64,000 bases of DNA from CAIOYC01 sp965277345 (GTDB taxonomy: Bacteria > Pseudomonadota > Alphaproteobacteria > Caulobacterales > Caulobacteraceae): positions 1,908,039 to 1,972,038 of the forward strand of contig CBDICI010000004.1 in NCBI GenBank assembly GCA_965277345.1, given 5' to 3'. How positions within the stretch are numbered: the first letter of the stretch is position 1; each line of letters starts with the position of its first letter. The notes beneath the pieces are model-generated. The model made no database searches. It was not told where the DNA came from and worked only from the letters and a program-made list of their open reading frames with translations. Of this stretch, positions 49,447 to 58,670 are shown one piece after another. The translations under genes and the position numbers were made by a program.

Positions 49447-50573
49447 AGACGACGCTGCGCGCAACGCTGATGCTGGCGGTCGCTACGCTGGCGGGATTCA
49501 GCCTCAGCGCCTGTGGCGGCGCCAAGCCCGCCGCCAGGCCGGCGCATCCGGCCGGCGGCCAGCCCCTGACGGTGACGGTGACGCCGATCGTCGAACGCTC
49601 GCTGGCCCAGGGCATGACCGCCTCGGGCCTGCTGGTCTCGCGCGAGGAGGCGGGCGTCGCCTCCGAGCTCTCCGGCTACCGCGTCGCCGCGGTCATGGCC
49701 GACGAGGGCGATTATGTGAGGAAGGGCCAGCCGCTGGCCCGCCTCGACGACACCCTGCTGCAGGCCCAGATCGCCCAGCAGACCGCCAGCGTGCAGCAGC
49801 AGGAGGTCGCCGCCGAGCGCGCCAGGGCCGAGGCCGACCGGGTGAAGGGGCTGGATAACCAGGGCGTCCTGTCGCAGGAGGCCATCGTCGAGCGCCGCCT
49901 CGCCGCCCGGTCCGCCGACTCGGCGGTGGCGGTGGCCCGCGCCGGCCTGAACGATCTCAAGACCCGCGACAGCCGCATGGTGATCCGCGCCCCGGTCTCG
50001 GGCCGGGTGCTGGAGCGCACGGCGCGGCCGGGCGACACCTCCGCCCCCGGCACGACCCTCTATCGCATCGCTCGCGACGGCCTGGTCGAAATGGACGCCG
50101 AGGTGCCCGAGTCCGATCTGGCGGAGATCAAGGTCGGGGGCCGGGCGCAGGTGAAGCTGCCGTCGGGCGATATCGTCAACGGCGCGGTGCGCTTCATCTC
50201 GCCCCGGGTGGACGCCCAGACCAAGCTCGGCCATGCGCGCATCGCCCTGCCGGTGCGCGCCGATCTGCGGCCGGGCGGCTTCGCCACCGCCACCTTCCAG
50301 GCCAATGGCCAGGCGTCCAGGGTGGCGCCCGAATCCTCCGTGCACTTCGACGACAACGGCGGCTATGTAATGACGGTGGACGCCAACAACCGGGTGCATC
50401 CGGTGACGGTGAAGACCGGACGCCGCTCGCAGGGCTTCGTGGAGCTGATCCAGGGGCCGCCCGTCGGCGCGCGGGTGGCGCTGGGCGGCGGGGTCTTCCT
50501 GCTCGACGGCGATCTGGTCCAGCCGGTGGCGGCGGGCGCCACGGCGGGGAACTCCAAGGCGGCCAGCCAATGA
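49443..50573 (+). CDS. RND efflux periplasmic adaptor (membrane fusion protein)
   Basis: 376-residue HlyD/AcrA-like adaptor. The signal peptide has a lipobox-like FSLSACGG, so it is probably lipid-anchored in the inner membrane. Lipoyl half (GLLVSREEAGVASELSGYRVAAVMADEGDYVRKGQPLARLDD), coiled-coil hairpin (about 100-160), second lipoyl half (DSRMVIRAPVSGRVLERTARPGDTSAPG) and beta-barrel domain follow. It overlaps both neighbours by four bases, so the tripartite pump is one coupled operon. Confidence 0.94.
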   Translation: MKTTLRATLMLAVATLAGFSLSACGGAKPAARPAHPAGGQPLTVTVTPIVERSLAQGMTASGLLVSREEAGVASELSGYRVAAVMADEGDYVRKGQPLARLDDTLLQAQIAQQTASVQQQEVAAERARAEADRVKGLDNQGVLSQEAIVERRLAARSADSAVAVARAGLNDLKTRDSRMVIRAPVSGRVLERTARPGDTSAPGTTLYRIARDGLVEMDAEVPESDLAEIKVGGRAQVKLPSGDIVNGAVRFISPRVDAQTKLGHARIALPVRADLRPGGFATATFQANGQASRVAPESSVHFDDNGGYVMTVDANNRVHPVTVKTGRRSQGFVELIQGPPVGARVALGGGVFLLDGDLVQPVAAGATAGNSKAASQ

Positions 50574-53500
50574 ATTTCCGCATCTCCGCCTGGGCGATCC
50601 GCAACCCCATCCCGGTCGCCCTGATGTTCATCGCCCTGACGGTGGGGGGGCTGGTCGCCTATCCCAGGCTGCTGGTGAAGCACTTCCCCAACATCGCCTT
50701 CCCCGCGGTGCTGGTGAACGTAACCCAGAGCGGCGCCGCCGCCACCGAGGTGGAGAACCAGATCAGCCGGCCGGTGGAGAACGCCGTCGCCTCCATCCAG
50801 AACGTCAAGCATATCCAGACCACCGCCACCCTCGGCGCCTCGACGACGATGATCGAGTTCGAGCTCGGCACCGACATCCAGAAGGCGACGGACGATGTGC
50901 GCACCGCCATCGACCGCACGCGCCCGCAGTTGCCGCCCACCATCGACCCGCCGCAGATCCAGCGGCTGGATATCGATTCGGCGCCGATCCTGACTTACGC
51001 CGTCTCCTCCCACACCCTGTCGGGCGTCGATCTGTCCTGGCTGATCGACGACACCATCTCGCGTACCTTGCAGGCGGAAAAGGGCGTGGCCCAGGTGGCG
51101 CGCGTCGGCGGGTCTGACCGCGAGATCAATGTCATTATCGATCCCGACAAGATGGCCGCCTTCGGCGTCACCGCGCCGCAGATCAACGACGCGCTGCGCC
51201 AGTACAATACCGATGAGCCGGGCGGCCGCGCCGATGTGGGGTCGCAGGAACAGACCCTGCGCGTGCTGGGCGCCGCGCCCACGGTCGATCAGTTGCGCAA
51301 CACCCAGATCCCCGCCGCCGGCCACTTCGTGCGCCTGTCCGACGTGGCGCAGGTGGGCGACGGCGAGGCCGAGCAGCGCGGCTTCTCCCGTTTGAACGGC
51401 CAGCCCACCGTCGCCTTCCAGGTCAACAAGACCAAGGACAGCTCCGACGTGGAGGTGGAGGAACGGGTGCAGAAGGCCGTGGCCAGGCTGGCCAAGGCCC
51501 ACCCGGAGATCACACTTACCAAGGTGGTCTCGACGGTGGACGAGACCCGCAACAGCTTCAAGGCCACCGAGGAGGTGCTGCTGGAAGGCATGGGACTCGC
51601 CGCGCTGGTGGTGCTGTTCTTCCTGCGCGAATGGCGCGCCACCGCCATCACCGCCTTCGCCATGCCGCTGTCGCTGATCCCCACCTTCGCGATCATGCTG
51701 ATGCTGGGGTTCAGCCTGAACGTGGTGACGCTGCTGGCGCTGACCCTGGTGATCGGCATCCTGGTGGACGACGCCATCGTGGAGATCGAGAATATCCAGA
51801 AACGGGTGGAGGCGGGGGCCACCCCCTATCGCGCGGCCTTGATCGGGGCGGACTCCATCGGCCTCGCGGTCGTGGCCACCACCTGCACCATCGTGGCGGT
51901 GTTCCTGCCGGTGTCGTTCATGCCCGGCATTCCGGGCCAGTTCTTCAAGGAGTTCGGCCTGACCGTCTCGGTGGCGGTGCTGTTCTCGCTGCTGGTGGCC
52001 CGCTTCGCCACCCCGCCCATGGCCGCCTACTTCCTCAAGGCCAAACACGCCGCCAAGCCGCCCAAGCCTTTGGGCGGGTTCTACAAGCGGGCGCTGGACT
52101 GGGCGCTGCACCACCGCTGGGTGGCGGCGGTGCTGGGCGGACTGATCTTCTTCGTCTCCATCGGCGTCATGGTCTCGCCCCTGTTGCCCAAGGGCTTCCA
52201 GCCGATCTCCGACAGCGGCTACTTCTACCTGCAGATGGAGGGCCCGCCCGGCGTGACGCGGGACGGCATGGACCGCGCCGTGCGCGAGGTGACCGCCCGC
52301 CTGCTGGACTATCCCGAGGTGGATACGGTGTTCGCCCAGACCGGCTCGTCCTCCGGCGGCTCCGGCTTCGGTCCGGCCGGCGGGTCCGACCTGCGTGACG
52401 GCACGGTCACCGTCGTGCTGAAGCCGCACCGGACCCACACCACGGACGCCTTCAAGCACCTGATCCGGCCGATGCTGCGTCAGATTCCCGACGTGCGCAT
52501 CACCACCCAGGGCGCCTTCGGCAGCGCCGACGTGAACATCGTGCTGTCGAGCGAGGATGCGGCCAGCCTGGATCGCACCCAGCTCGAACTGGAGAAGGAG
52601 ATGCGGACCCTGCCGATCATCTCCGACGTGCGGCCCTCGCCCCCGCCCGCGGGGCCGGAGTTGCAGATAAGGCCCAAGCCCGATGCGGCGGCGCGCCTCG
52701 GCGTCAACTCCATGACCCTGGCCAACGTGCTGCGCGTGGCCACCATCGGCGACATCGACGCCAATGTGGCCAAATATTCCGAAGGCAAGCGCCGCATTCC
52801 CATCCGCGTGCGCCTGTCCGAGGACCAGCGCCAGAACCTCGACGCCATCAGCCGGCTGCAGGTGCCCACGGCCAGCGGCAAGTTCACCCCCCTCTCCACC
52901 GTGGCCGACATCACCTTCGAGGCCGGCCCGGCCAAGGTGTTCCGCTATCAGCGGGAGCGCGAGGCCATCGTTCAGGCCGACCTCAACGGCGCGGTTCTCG
53001 GCACCGCGCTGACGGCGATCAACAAGCTGCCGGTGATGCAGCATCTGCCGCCCACGGTGAAGCCGGCCCAGGTGGGCGACGCGGAGGCGATGATCGAGCT
53101 GTTCGGCGGGATGATCATGGCGCTGCTGTCCGGCATCGGCCTGATCTTCGGCGTGCTGGTCCTTCTGTTCCGCAGCTTCTTCAAGCCGATCATCATCCTG
53201 GCCGCCCTGCCGCTGTGCCTGATCGGGGCGGTGATCGGCTTGGTGGTCGGCCACATGGAGATCGACATGCCGGCCATGATCGGCTTCCTGATGCTGATGG
53301 GGCTGGCGGCCAAGAACTCGATCCTCCTCGTGGAGTTCGCCATCGAGGACGAGCGGGCGGGCCAGCCGAGGCTGGAGGCCTTGATGAACGCCTGCCGCGA
53401 GCGGGCCAGGCCGATCATCATGACCACCATGGCCATGGCGGCGGGGATGCTGCCGACCGCCCTTGGCCTCGGCCAGGGCTCGGAGTTCCGCCAGCCCATG

Positions 53501-53695
53501 GCGGTGGCGGTGATCGGCGGCCTGATCACCTCCACCGCGCTGTCGCTGGTGCTGGTGCCGGTGGTCTACGAGATCGTCGACGACATCGAGCGCTGGCTGA
53601 CCCCCAAGTTCGCCCGCCTGGTCACCCGTAGGCAGGCGGGCGACGACGCTCCGATCCGCGAGGGTGAAGAGACCTTGGTGACGGACAACGCCTAA
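50570..53695 (+). CDS. RND efflux inner-membrane transporter (HAE1 family)
   Basis: 1041-residue proton-driven pump with 12 helices and two large periplasmic loops. N-terminus WAIRNPIPVALMFIALTVGG; helix 4 has GILVDDAIVEIENIQ with the proton-relay Asp-Asp pair; helix 10 has LAAKNSILLVEFAIED with the essential Lys; MPGIPGQFFKEFGLTVSVAVLFSL is the conserved loop before helix 6. It belongs to hydrophobic-amphiphilic exporters rather than heavy-metal pumps (no CusA Met residues noticed). Substrates unknown. Confidence 0.95.
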   Translation: MNFRISAWAIRNPIPVALMFIALTVGGLVAYPRLLVKHFPNIAFPAVLVNVTQSGAAATEVENQISRPVENAVASIQNVKHIQTTATLGASTTMIEFELGTDIQKATDDVRTAIDRTRPQLPPTIDPPQIQRLDIDSAPILTYAVSSHTLSGVDLSWLIDDTISRTLQAEKGVAQVARVGGSDREINVIIDPDKMAAFGVTAPQINDALRQYNTDEPGGRADVGSQEQTLRVLGAAPTVDQLRNTQIPAAGHFVRLSDVAQVGDGEAEQRGFSRLNGQPTVAFQVNKTKDSSDVEVEERVQKAVARLAKAHPEITLTKVVSTVDETRNSFKATEEVLLEGMGLAALVVLFFLREWRATAITAFAMPLSLIPTFAIMLMLGFSLNVVTLLALTLVIGILVDDAIVEIENIQKRVEAGATPYRAALIGADSIGLAVVATTCTIVAVFLPVSFMPGIPGQFFKEFGLTVSVAVLFSLLVARFATPPMAAYFLKAKHAAKPPKPLGGFYKRALDWALHHRWVAAVLGGLIFFVSIGVMVSPLLPKGFQPISDSGYFYLQMEGPPGVTRDGMDRAVREVTARLLDYPEVDTVFAQTGSSSGGSGFGPAGGSDLRDGTVTVVLKPHRTHTTDAFKHLIRPMLRQIPDVRITTQGAFGSADVNIVLSSEDAASLDRTQLELEKEMRTLPIISDVRPSPPPAGPELQIRPKPDAAARLGVNSMTLANVLRVATIGDIDANVAKYSEGKRRIPIRVRLSEDQRQNLDAISRLQVPTASGKFTPLSTVADITFEAGPAKVFRYQREREAIVQADLNGAVLGTALTAINKLPVMQHLPPTVKPAQVGDAEAMIELFGGMIMALLSGIGLIFGVLVLLFRSFFKPIIILAALPLCLIGAVIGLVVGHMEIDMPAMIGFLMLMGLAAKNSILLVEFAIEDERAGQPRLEALMNACRERARPIIMTTMAMAAGMLPTALGLGQGSEFRQPMAVAVIGGLITSTALSLVLVPVVYEIVDDIERWLTPKFARLVTRRQAGDDAPIREGEETLVTDNA

Positions 53696-53718
53696 CGGGT
53701 GCGAGAGCCCCGCCACGG

Positions 53719-53724
53719 TTGACA
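53719..53724 (+). promoter_or_regulatory. Possible -35 box of the gcv operon
   Basis: TTGACA about 35 bases upstream of the first aptamer. No good -10 box is visible at 16-18 bases, so this is tentative. Confidence 0.35.
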
Positions 53725-53752
53725 CCCGGCGTTCGTCCGTCCAAGGGTCCGC

Positions 53753-53950
53753 CTGCTCCCTGCGGGAGAGTCCATCCCCTGACCGGGATGGCGCCGAAGG
53801 CGCAACCGCCCCGGAAACGCTCAGGCCCACGGACCGCAGGAAGGACCAGGACGCTGGAAAGCAGCGGTGGCGCGATCCACCGCTCGCCGAAGGAGCAAGG
53901 GTCGATCCGGTCTTAGCCGGGCGCCCCGGAATCTCTCAGGCGAGGCCCTT
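53753..53950 (+). promoter_or_regulatory. Tandem glycine riboswitch
   Basis: Two glycine aptamers in series precede the gcv operon. Aptamer 1: GGGAGAGTCC (53764-53773), GCGCCGAAGGCGCAA (53791-53805), CGCTCAGGCCC (53818-53828). Aptamer 2: GCCGAAGGAGCAAGG (53886-53900) and ATCTCTCAGGCGAGG (53931-53945). CCGAAGG, GCAA and CTCAGGC are the invariant glycine-riboswitch blocks. The following 95 bases to the gcvT start hold the expression platform. By established knowledge glycine binding turns on the cleavage operon. Confidence 0.93.
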
Positions 53951-54044
53951 CAAACCCGGAGTGGGTAAGGGGGCCTTGGCGACAGCGGGGGCAGATGCGG
54001 TTCGCCAGGGGGCGGACGGCTGACTGCACCTGTCTGGAGCCCGC

Positions 54045-55205
54045 ATGTCGGACGACGCCACGCTGAAGACCACGCCGCTCGGCGCGCGCCACCAGGCGCT
54101 GGGCGCCCGCATGGTCCCCTTCGCCGGCTATTCCATGCCGGTGCAGTTCAAGGACGGCGTGCTGGCCGAGCACAAGTGGACCCGCGCCCACGTCGGGGTG
54201 TTCGACGTCTCGCACATGGGGCCGGCCATGCTGAGCCTGACCGCGCCCAGCGGCGAGCCCGAGGCCGACCACGCCGCCATCTCCGCCCTGATCGAGCCGC
54301 TGATCAGTGGCGACATCGCCGCGCTGAAGCCCGGCCAGATTCGCTACACGGTCCTGCTCAACGAAGACGGCGGGATGCTAGACGACCTGATGGTCGGCCG
54401 CTATCCCACCGGCGCGCCCGGCGGCAGCCTCTATATCGTCGTCAACGCCGGAACCAAGGACGACGACTACGCCCTGATCGCTAAGGCCGTGGGCGACAAG
54501 GCCAAGCTCGTGCGCATGGACGGGGCGGCCCTGATCGCGGTGCAGGGACCGGAGGCCGTCGCTGTGGTGGAGGCCATGCTGCCGGGCGCCGGCGATCTCG
54601 GCTTCATGCAGTTCAGGGGCGGCGCTTGGCAAGGCCACATGGTGATGTACGCCCGGTCCGGTTATACGGGCGAGGACGGCTATGAGATCCTGGTCCCGCC
54701 GGCCGGGGCGGTGGCCTTTTACGACGCGCTGCTGGCGGATGAGCGGGCGCGGCCCATCGGCCTCGGCGCGCGCGATTCCCTGCGGCTGGAGGCCGGCCTG
54801 CCGCTCTACGGTCATGACGCCGACCCCACCGTCTCCCCCATCGAGGCCGGCTTGAACTTCGCCGTGCCCAGGAAGCGGCGCGAGCGCGGCGATCTGCGCG
54901 GCCAAGACCGCCTTCTCGCCGAGTTCGGCGGCGCGCTGAAGCGGGTGCGCGTGGGCCTCCGTGTGCTCGAAGGCGCCCCGGCGCGGGAAGGGGCGGAGAT
55001 CGCCGACGGCGCGGGCAAGGCGATCGGCGTGGTCACCTCCGGCGGCTTCTCGCCCACGCTCGGCAACGCCATCGCCATGGGCTTCGTCCCACCGGACCAT
55101 GCGGCGGTGGGCGCGCGCCTCAACGTCATCGTCCGCGGCAAGGCCCAGGCCGCCGACGTCGTCGCCATGCCCTTCGTCCCCCATCGCTACGTGCGCAAAC
55201 CCTGA
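54045..55205 (+). CDS. gcvT: Glycine cleavage system T protein (aminomethyltransferase)
   Basis: 386-residue tetrahydrofolate-dependent subunit that takes the methylene group from the lipoyl arm of H protein and releases ammonia. Conserved: MVPFAGYSMPVQF, GVFDVSHMGPAML, RYTVLLNEDGGMLDDLMVGRY with the catalytic Asp, RSGYTGEDGYEI, and the C-terminal barrel with GVVTSGGFSPTLGNAIAMGFV. GGAG lies upstream of ATG 54045. First gene of gcvT-H-PA-PB under the glycine riboswitch. Confidence 0.97.
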   Translation: MSDDATLKTTPLGARHQALGARMVPFAGYSMPVQFKDGVLAEHKWTRAHVGVFDVSHMGPAMLSLTAPSGEPEADHAAISALIEPLISGDIAALKPGQIRYTVLLNEDGGMLDDLMVGRYPTGAPGGSLYIVVNAGTKDDDYALIAKAVGDKAKLVRMDGAALIAVQGPEAVAVVEAMLPGAGDLGFMQFRGGAWQGHMVMYARSGYTGEDGYEILVPPAGAVAFYDALLADERARPIGLGARDSLRLEAGLPLYGHDADPTVSPIEAGLNFAVPRKRRERGDLRGQDRLLAEFGGALKRVRVGLRVLEGAPAREGAEIADGAGKAIGVVTSGGFSPTLGNAIAMGFVPPDHAAVGARLNVIVRGKAQAADVVAMPFVPHRYVRKP

Positions 55206-55222
55206 TCCAACGGAGAGACCTG

Positions 55223-55588
55223 ATGCGCTTCACCAAGGACCATGAGTGGATCGAACTCGACGGCGATGTGGCCACCGTCGGCATCACCGCCTATGCCGCC
55301 GAGCAGCTGGGCGACGTGGTGTTCGTCGAGTTGCCGGGCGTCGGCAAGGCCCTCAAGACCGGCGAGGGCATGGCTGTGGTGGAGAGCGTCAAGGCCGCGT
55401 CCGACGTCTATGCCCCCCTCGACGGCGAGGTGACGGCGGTAAACGAGGCGCTGGGCTCCACGCCCGAGACCGTCAACCAGGCGCCCGAGACCGACGGCTG
55501 GTTCACCAAGGTGAAGGTGGCCGACACCGCCGCCCTCGACACCCTCATGGACCGGGCCGCCTATGAGGCCTTTCTGCAGACCCTTTGA
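55223..55588 (+). CDS. gcvH: Glycine cleavage system H protein
   Basis: 121-residue lipoyl carrier shuttling the aminomethyl group between P, T and L proteins. The lipoylated Lys57 lies in VVESVKAASDVYAP. ATG 55223 has CGGAGAG upstream. The sequence starts MRFTKDHEWIELDGD, typical of the family. It lies 17 bases after gcvT. A palindromic repeat separates it from gcvPA. Confidence 0.97.
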   Translation: MRFTKDHEWIELDGDVATVGITAYAAEQLGDVVFVELPGVGKALKTGEGMAVVESVKAASDVYAPLDGEVTAVNEALGSTPETVNQAPETDGWFTKVKVADTAALDTLMDRAAYEAFLQTL

Positions 55589-55600
55589 TTTCAATGTAAT

Positions 55601-55693
55601 CTGTCATCCCGTAAGGCCCGAAGGGTCTATCCGAGACTCAGAGCCAGTTGCTCGAGGTCCCGGCTCTCCGCTCCGCTGCGGCCGGGATGACAG
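55601..55693. repeat. Palindromic repeat, family A copy 3, inside the gcv operon
   Basis: Ends CTGTCATCCC (55601-55610) and GGGATGACAG (55684-55693) are exact inverted repeats. It lies between gcvH and gcvPA, 13 bases before the gcvPA start. It could protect or process the polycistronic mRNA. Confidence 0.85.
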
Positions 55694-55705
55694 GTGGAGG
55701 TTACG

Positions 55706-57049
55706 ATGCGCTACCTGCCCCTGACGCCCGACGACCGGGCCGACATGCTCCGAACCATCGGCGCCGCTTCCATCGACGACCTGTTCGTCGACGTGCCGGC
55801 CTCCGCCCGCCGCTCTGGCGTGGTCGACCTGCCGCTGCACGCGGGCGAGCTGGAGGTGGAGCGCGAGCTCCTCGAGATGGCCGGGCGCAACCGTTCGGCG
55901 GGCGCCGGGCCGTTCTTCTGCGGCGCCGGCGCCTATCGCCACCATGTTCCCGCCAGCGTCGATCACCTGATCCAACGCTCGGAGTTCCTAACCTCCTACA
56001 CCCCCTACCAGCCCGAGATCGCCCAGGGCACGCTGCAGGTGCTGTTCGAGTTCCAGACCCAGGTGGCCCAGCTCACCGGCATGGATGTGGCCAACGCCTC
56101 GCTCTATGACGGCTCCACCGCGGCGGCGGAGGCGGTGATGATGGCCAGCCGCATCACCCGGCGCAACAAGGCGGTGCTGTCGCCCGGCCTGCATCCCCAC
56201 TATGCCGAGACGGTCCAGACCCTGGCCCACGCGGTGGGCATGGATATCGAGCGGATGCCCCTGGCCATCGACGCCGAGGCGGAGGTGATCTCCCACATCG
56301 GGCCGGATACGGCGTGCGTGGTGGTGCAGACCCCCAACCTGTTCGGCACGGTGACCGACGTCTCCAAGGTGGCCGCCGCCGCCCAGGCCGCCGGCGCCCT
56401 CTTGATCGTGGTGACCACCGAGGCGGTGTCCTATGGCCTGCTCAAGTCGCCGGGCGCCATGGGGGCCGATATCGCCGTGGCGGAGGGCCAGTCCATCGGC
56501 AACGGGCTGAACTTCGGCGGTCCCTATGTAGGCCTGTTCGCCTGCCGCGAGAAATACGTGCGCCAGGCGCCGGGGCGGCTCTGCGGCGAGACGGTGGACG
56601 CGGACGGGCGGCGCGGCTTCGTGCTCACCCTCTCCACCCGCGAGCAGCATATTCGCCGCGACAAGGCGACCAGCAATATCTGCACCAATTCCGGGCTCTG
56701 CGCGCTTGCCTTCACCATCCATATGAGCCTGCTGGGAGAGGTGGGCCTGCGCAAGCTCGCCGCGCTGAATCACCAGGCCGCGCGCCGCCTGGCCATGCGC
56801 ATGGCCGAGGTTCCGGGGTTCGAGGTCCTGACCCCCCGCTTCTTCAACGAGATCGCCGTGCGGACCCCGATCCCGGCGGAACAGCTTGTGCAGCGCCTGG
56901 CCGACAATGGCGTCCTGGGCGGCGTGCCGGTCTGGCGCCTCGACCCCCGGGCGGGCATGGACGACGTGCTGCTGCTGGCCGCCACCGAGTTCACCCGCCC
57001 CGCCGACATTGAAATCCTCGCCCGCGCCACCACAAGGTTGATGAGCTGA
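55706..57049 (+). CDS. gcvPA: Glycine dehydrogenase (decarboxylating) subunit 1
   Basis: 447-residue N-terminal half of the split P protein. ATG 55706 gives MRYLPLTPDDRADMLRTIGAASIDDLF; an in-frame GTG four codons earlier overlaps the repeat edge. Seen: GAGAYRHHVPASVDHLIQRSEF, SYTPYQPEIAQGTLQ, YDGSTAAAEA, and CGETVDADGRRGFVLTLSTREQHIRRDKATSNICTN. It forms a heterotetramer with subunit 2, overlapping it by one base (TGATG). This split form is common in alphaproteobacteria. Confidence 0.96.
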   Translation: MRYLPLTPDDRADMLRTIGAASIDDLFVDVPASARRSGVVDLPLHAGELEVERELLEMAGRNRSAGAGPFFCGAGAYRHHVPASVDHLIQRSEFLTSYTPYQPEIAQGTLQVLFEFQTQVAQLTGMDVANASLYDGSTAAAEAVMMASRITRRNKAVLSPGLHPHYAETVQTLAHAVGMDIERMPLAIDAEAEVISHIGPDTACVVVQTPNLFGTVTDVSKVAAAAQAAGALLIVVTTEAVSYGLLKSPGAMGADIAVAEGQSIGNGLNFGGPYVGLFACREKYVRQAPGRLCGETVDADGRRGFVLTLSTREQHIRRDKATSNICTNSGLCALAFTIHMSLLGEVGLRKLAALNHQAARRLAMRMAEVPGFEVLTPRFFNEIAVRTPIPAEQLVQRLADNGVLGGVPVWRLDPRAGMDDVLLLAATEFTRPADIEILARATTRLMS

Positions 57050-58638
57050 TGACCATGAACGCCGTCGGCCGTCCCACCCGCCCCGAAGCCGCACCGGGCA
57101 ATGACTATGTCCACCCCACCCTTACCGGCGCGCGGGGGCTGTTGCAGGACGAGGCGCTGATCTTCGAACTCGGCGGTTGGGACAAGACCGGCGTCGATCT
57201 GGCGGAGGCCGAACTGGACGCCTCCGACCTCGGCGACCTCATCCGCGCCGAACCGATCGGTCTGCCGGGCCTCTCCGAGCCCGAGGCCGTGCGTCACTAT
57301 GTGCGCCTCTCGCAGAAGAACCACGCCATCGACCTGGCGCTCTATCCGCTCGGCTCGTGCACCATGAAGCACAACCCGCGCCTGAACGAGAAGGCGGCGC
57401 GGATGGCGGGGTTCGCCGATATCCACCCGTTGCAGCCGGTCTCCACCGTGCAGGGCGCGCTCGAACTGATGGACCGGCTGGCCCACTGGCTGAAGACCCT
57501 GACCGGGATGCCGGCGGTGGCGCTGACGCCCAAGGCCGGCGCGCATGGCGAGCTCTGCGGCCTGCTCGCGATCCGCGCCGCGCACCGGGCGGCGGGGCAC
57601 GGGCTGCAGTCCGCGCATCCGCGCAACACCGTGCTGACCCCCACCAGCGCCCACGGCACCAACCCCGCCACCGCCGCCTTCGTCGGCTACCGGGTTGAGG
57701 AGATCGCCCAGACCGCCGACGGGCGTGTCGATCTGGCCGACCTGGAGCGCAAGCTCGGCCCGCACGTGGCCGCCATCATGGTCACCAACCCCAACACCTG
57801 CGGCCTGTTCGAGCGCGAGGTGGTGGAGATCGCCCGGCTGACCCACGAAGCCGGAGCCTACTTCTATTGCGACGGGGCCAATTTCAACGCCATCGTCGGA
57901 CGGGTGCGGCCGGGCGATCTCGGCGTCGACGCCATGCACATCAACCTGCACAAGACCTTCTCCACCCCCCATGGCGGCGGCGGTCCGGGCGCAGGGCCGG
58001 TGGTGCTGTCCGAGGCGCTGGCCCGATTCGCGCCGGCGCCCTGGATCGTGCACGGACCGGACGGCCTGGAGCTGGCGGAGCGGGCCGAGGGGCCGGCGGC
58101 GGAGGCGTTCGGGCGCATGTGCGCCTTTCACGGCCAGATGGGCATGTTCGTGCGCGCCTATGCCTACATGCTCAGCCACGGCGCCGATGGGTTGCGTCAG
58201 GTGGCGGAGGATGCGGTGCTGAACGCCAACTACCTGAAGGCGGTGCTGTCGGCGGAGATGAGCGCGGCCTTCCCGGACGGGCCCTGTATGCACGAGGCGC
58301 TGTTCGACGATGACTGGCTGGAGGGAACCGGCGTCACCACCCTCGACTTCGCCAAGGCGATGATCGACGAGGGCTTCCACCCCATGACCATGTATTTCCC
58401 CCTGGTGGTGCACGGCGCCATGCTGATCGAGCCGACCGAGACGGAGAGCAAGGCCGAACTCGACCGCTTCGCCCACGCCCTGCTGGCCTTGGCGCGTGCG
58501 GCGAAGGCGGGGGACGTGGAGCGCTTCAGGGGCGCGCCCTATCACGCCCCGCTGCGCCGGCTCGACGAGACCCTCGCCGCCAGGAAGCCCCGCCTGCGCT
58601 GGACGCCGCCCGCCCCGGTCCAGGTGGCGGCGGAATAA
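57049..58638 (+). CDS. gcvPB: Glycine dehydrogenase (decarboxylating) subunit 2
   Basis: 529-residue C-terminal half carrying the PLP-binding lysine (Lys302 in NLHKTFSTPHGGGGPG) that decarboxylates glycine and loads the H protein lipoyl arm. Also LYPLGSCTMKHNPRLNEKAARMAGFADIHPLQ and TPTSAHGTNPATAAF. It starts at ATG 57049, coupled to gcvPA. The end of the operon is followed by a GC-rich hairpin. The L protein gene is not in this window. Confidence 0.97.
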   Translation: MTMNAVGRPTRPEAAPGNDYVHPTLTGARGLLQDEALIFELGGWDKTGVDLAEAELDASDLGDLIRAEPIGLPGLSEPEAVRHYVRLSQKNHAIDLALYPLGSCTMKHNPRLNEKAARMAGFADIHPLQPVSTVQGALELMDRLAHWLKTLTGMPAVALTPKAGAHGELCGLLAIRAAHRAAGHGLQSAHPRNTVLTPTSAHGTNPATAAFVGYRVEEIAQTADGRVDLADLERKLGPHVAAIMVTNPNTCGLFEREVVEIARLTHEAGAYFYCDGANFNAIVGRVRPGDLGVDAMHINLHKTFSTPHGGGGPGAGPVVLSEALARFAPAPWIVHGPDGLELAERAEGPAAEAFGRMCAFHGQMGMFVRAYAYMLSHGADGLRQVAEDAVLNANYLKAVLSAEMSAAFPDGPCMHEALFDDDWLEGTGVTTLDFAKAMIDEGFHPMTMYFPLVVHGAMLIEPTETESKAELDRFAHALLALARAAKAGDVERFRGAPYHAPLRRLDETLAARKPRLRWTPPAPVQVAAE

Positions 58639-58644
58639 GTCTTT

Positions 58645-58667
58645 CCTCCCCCTCGATGAGGGGGAGG
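58645..58667. terminator. Hairpin between convergent gcvPB and msrA, likely bidirectional terminator
   Basis: CCTCCCCCTC-GAT-GAGGGGGAGG: a 10-bp perfect stem with short loop, flanked by CTTT on the left and AGTTT on the right. It resembles an end hairpin of the intergenic repeat families but is solitary, and its site suits termination of both genes. Confidence 0.6.
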
Positions 58668-58670
58668 AGT

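Noticed and set aside
50363..53830. 1155-codon minus-strand open frame opposite the RND pump
   Set aside because: Low-complexity His/Arg/Gly-rich shadow; it also crosses the glycine riboswitch, which is incompatible with a real gene.
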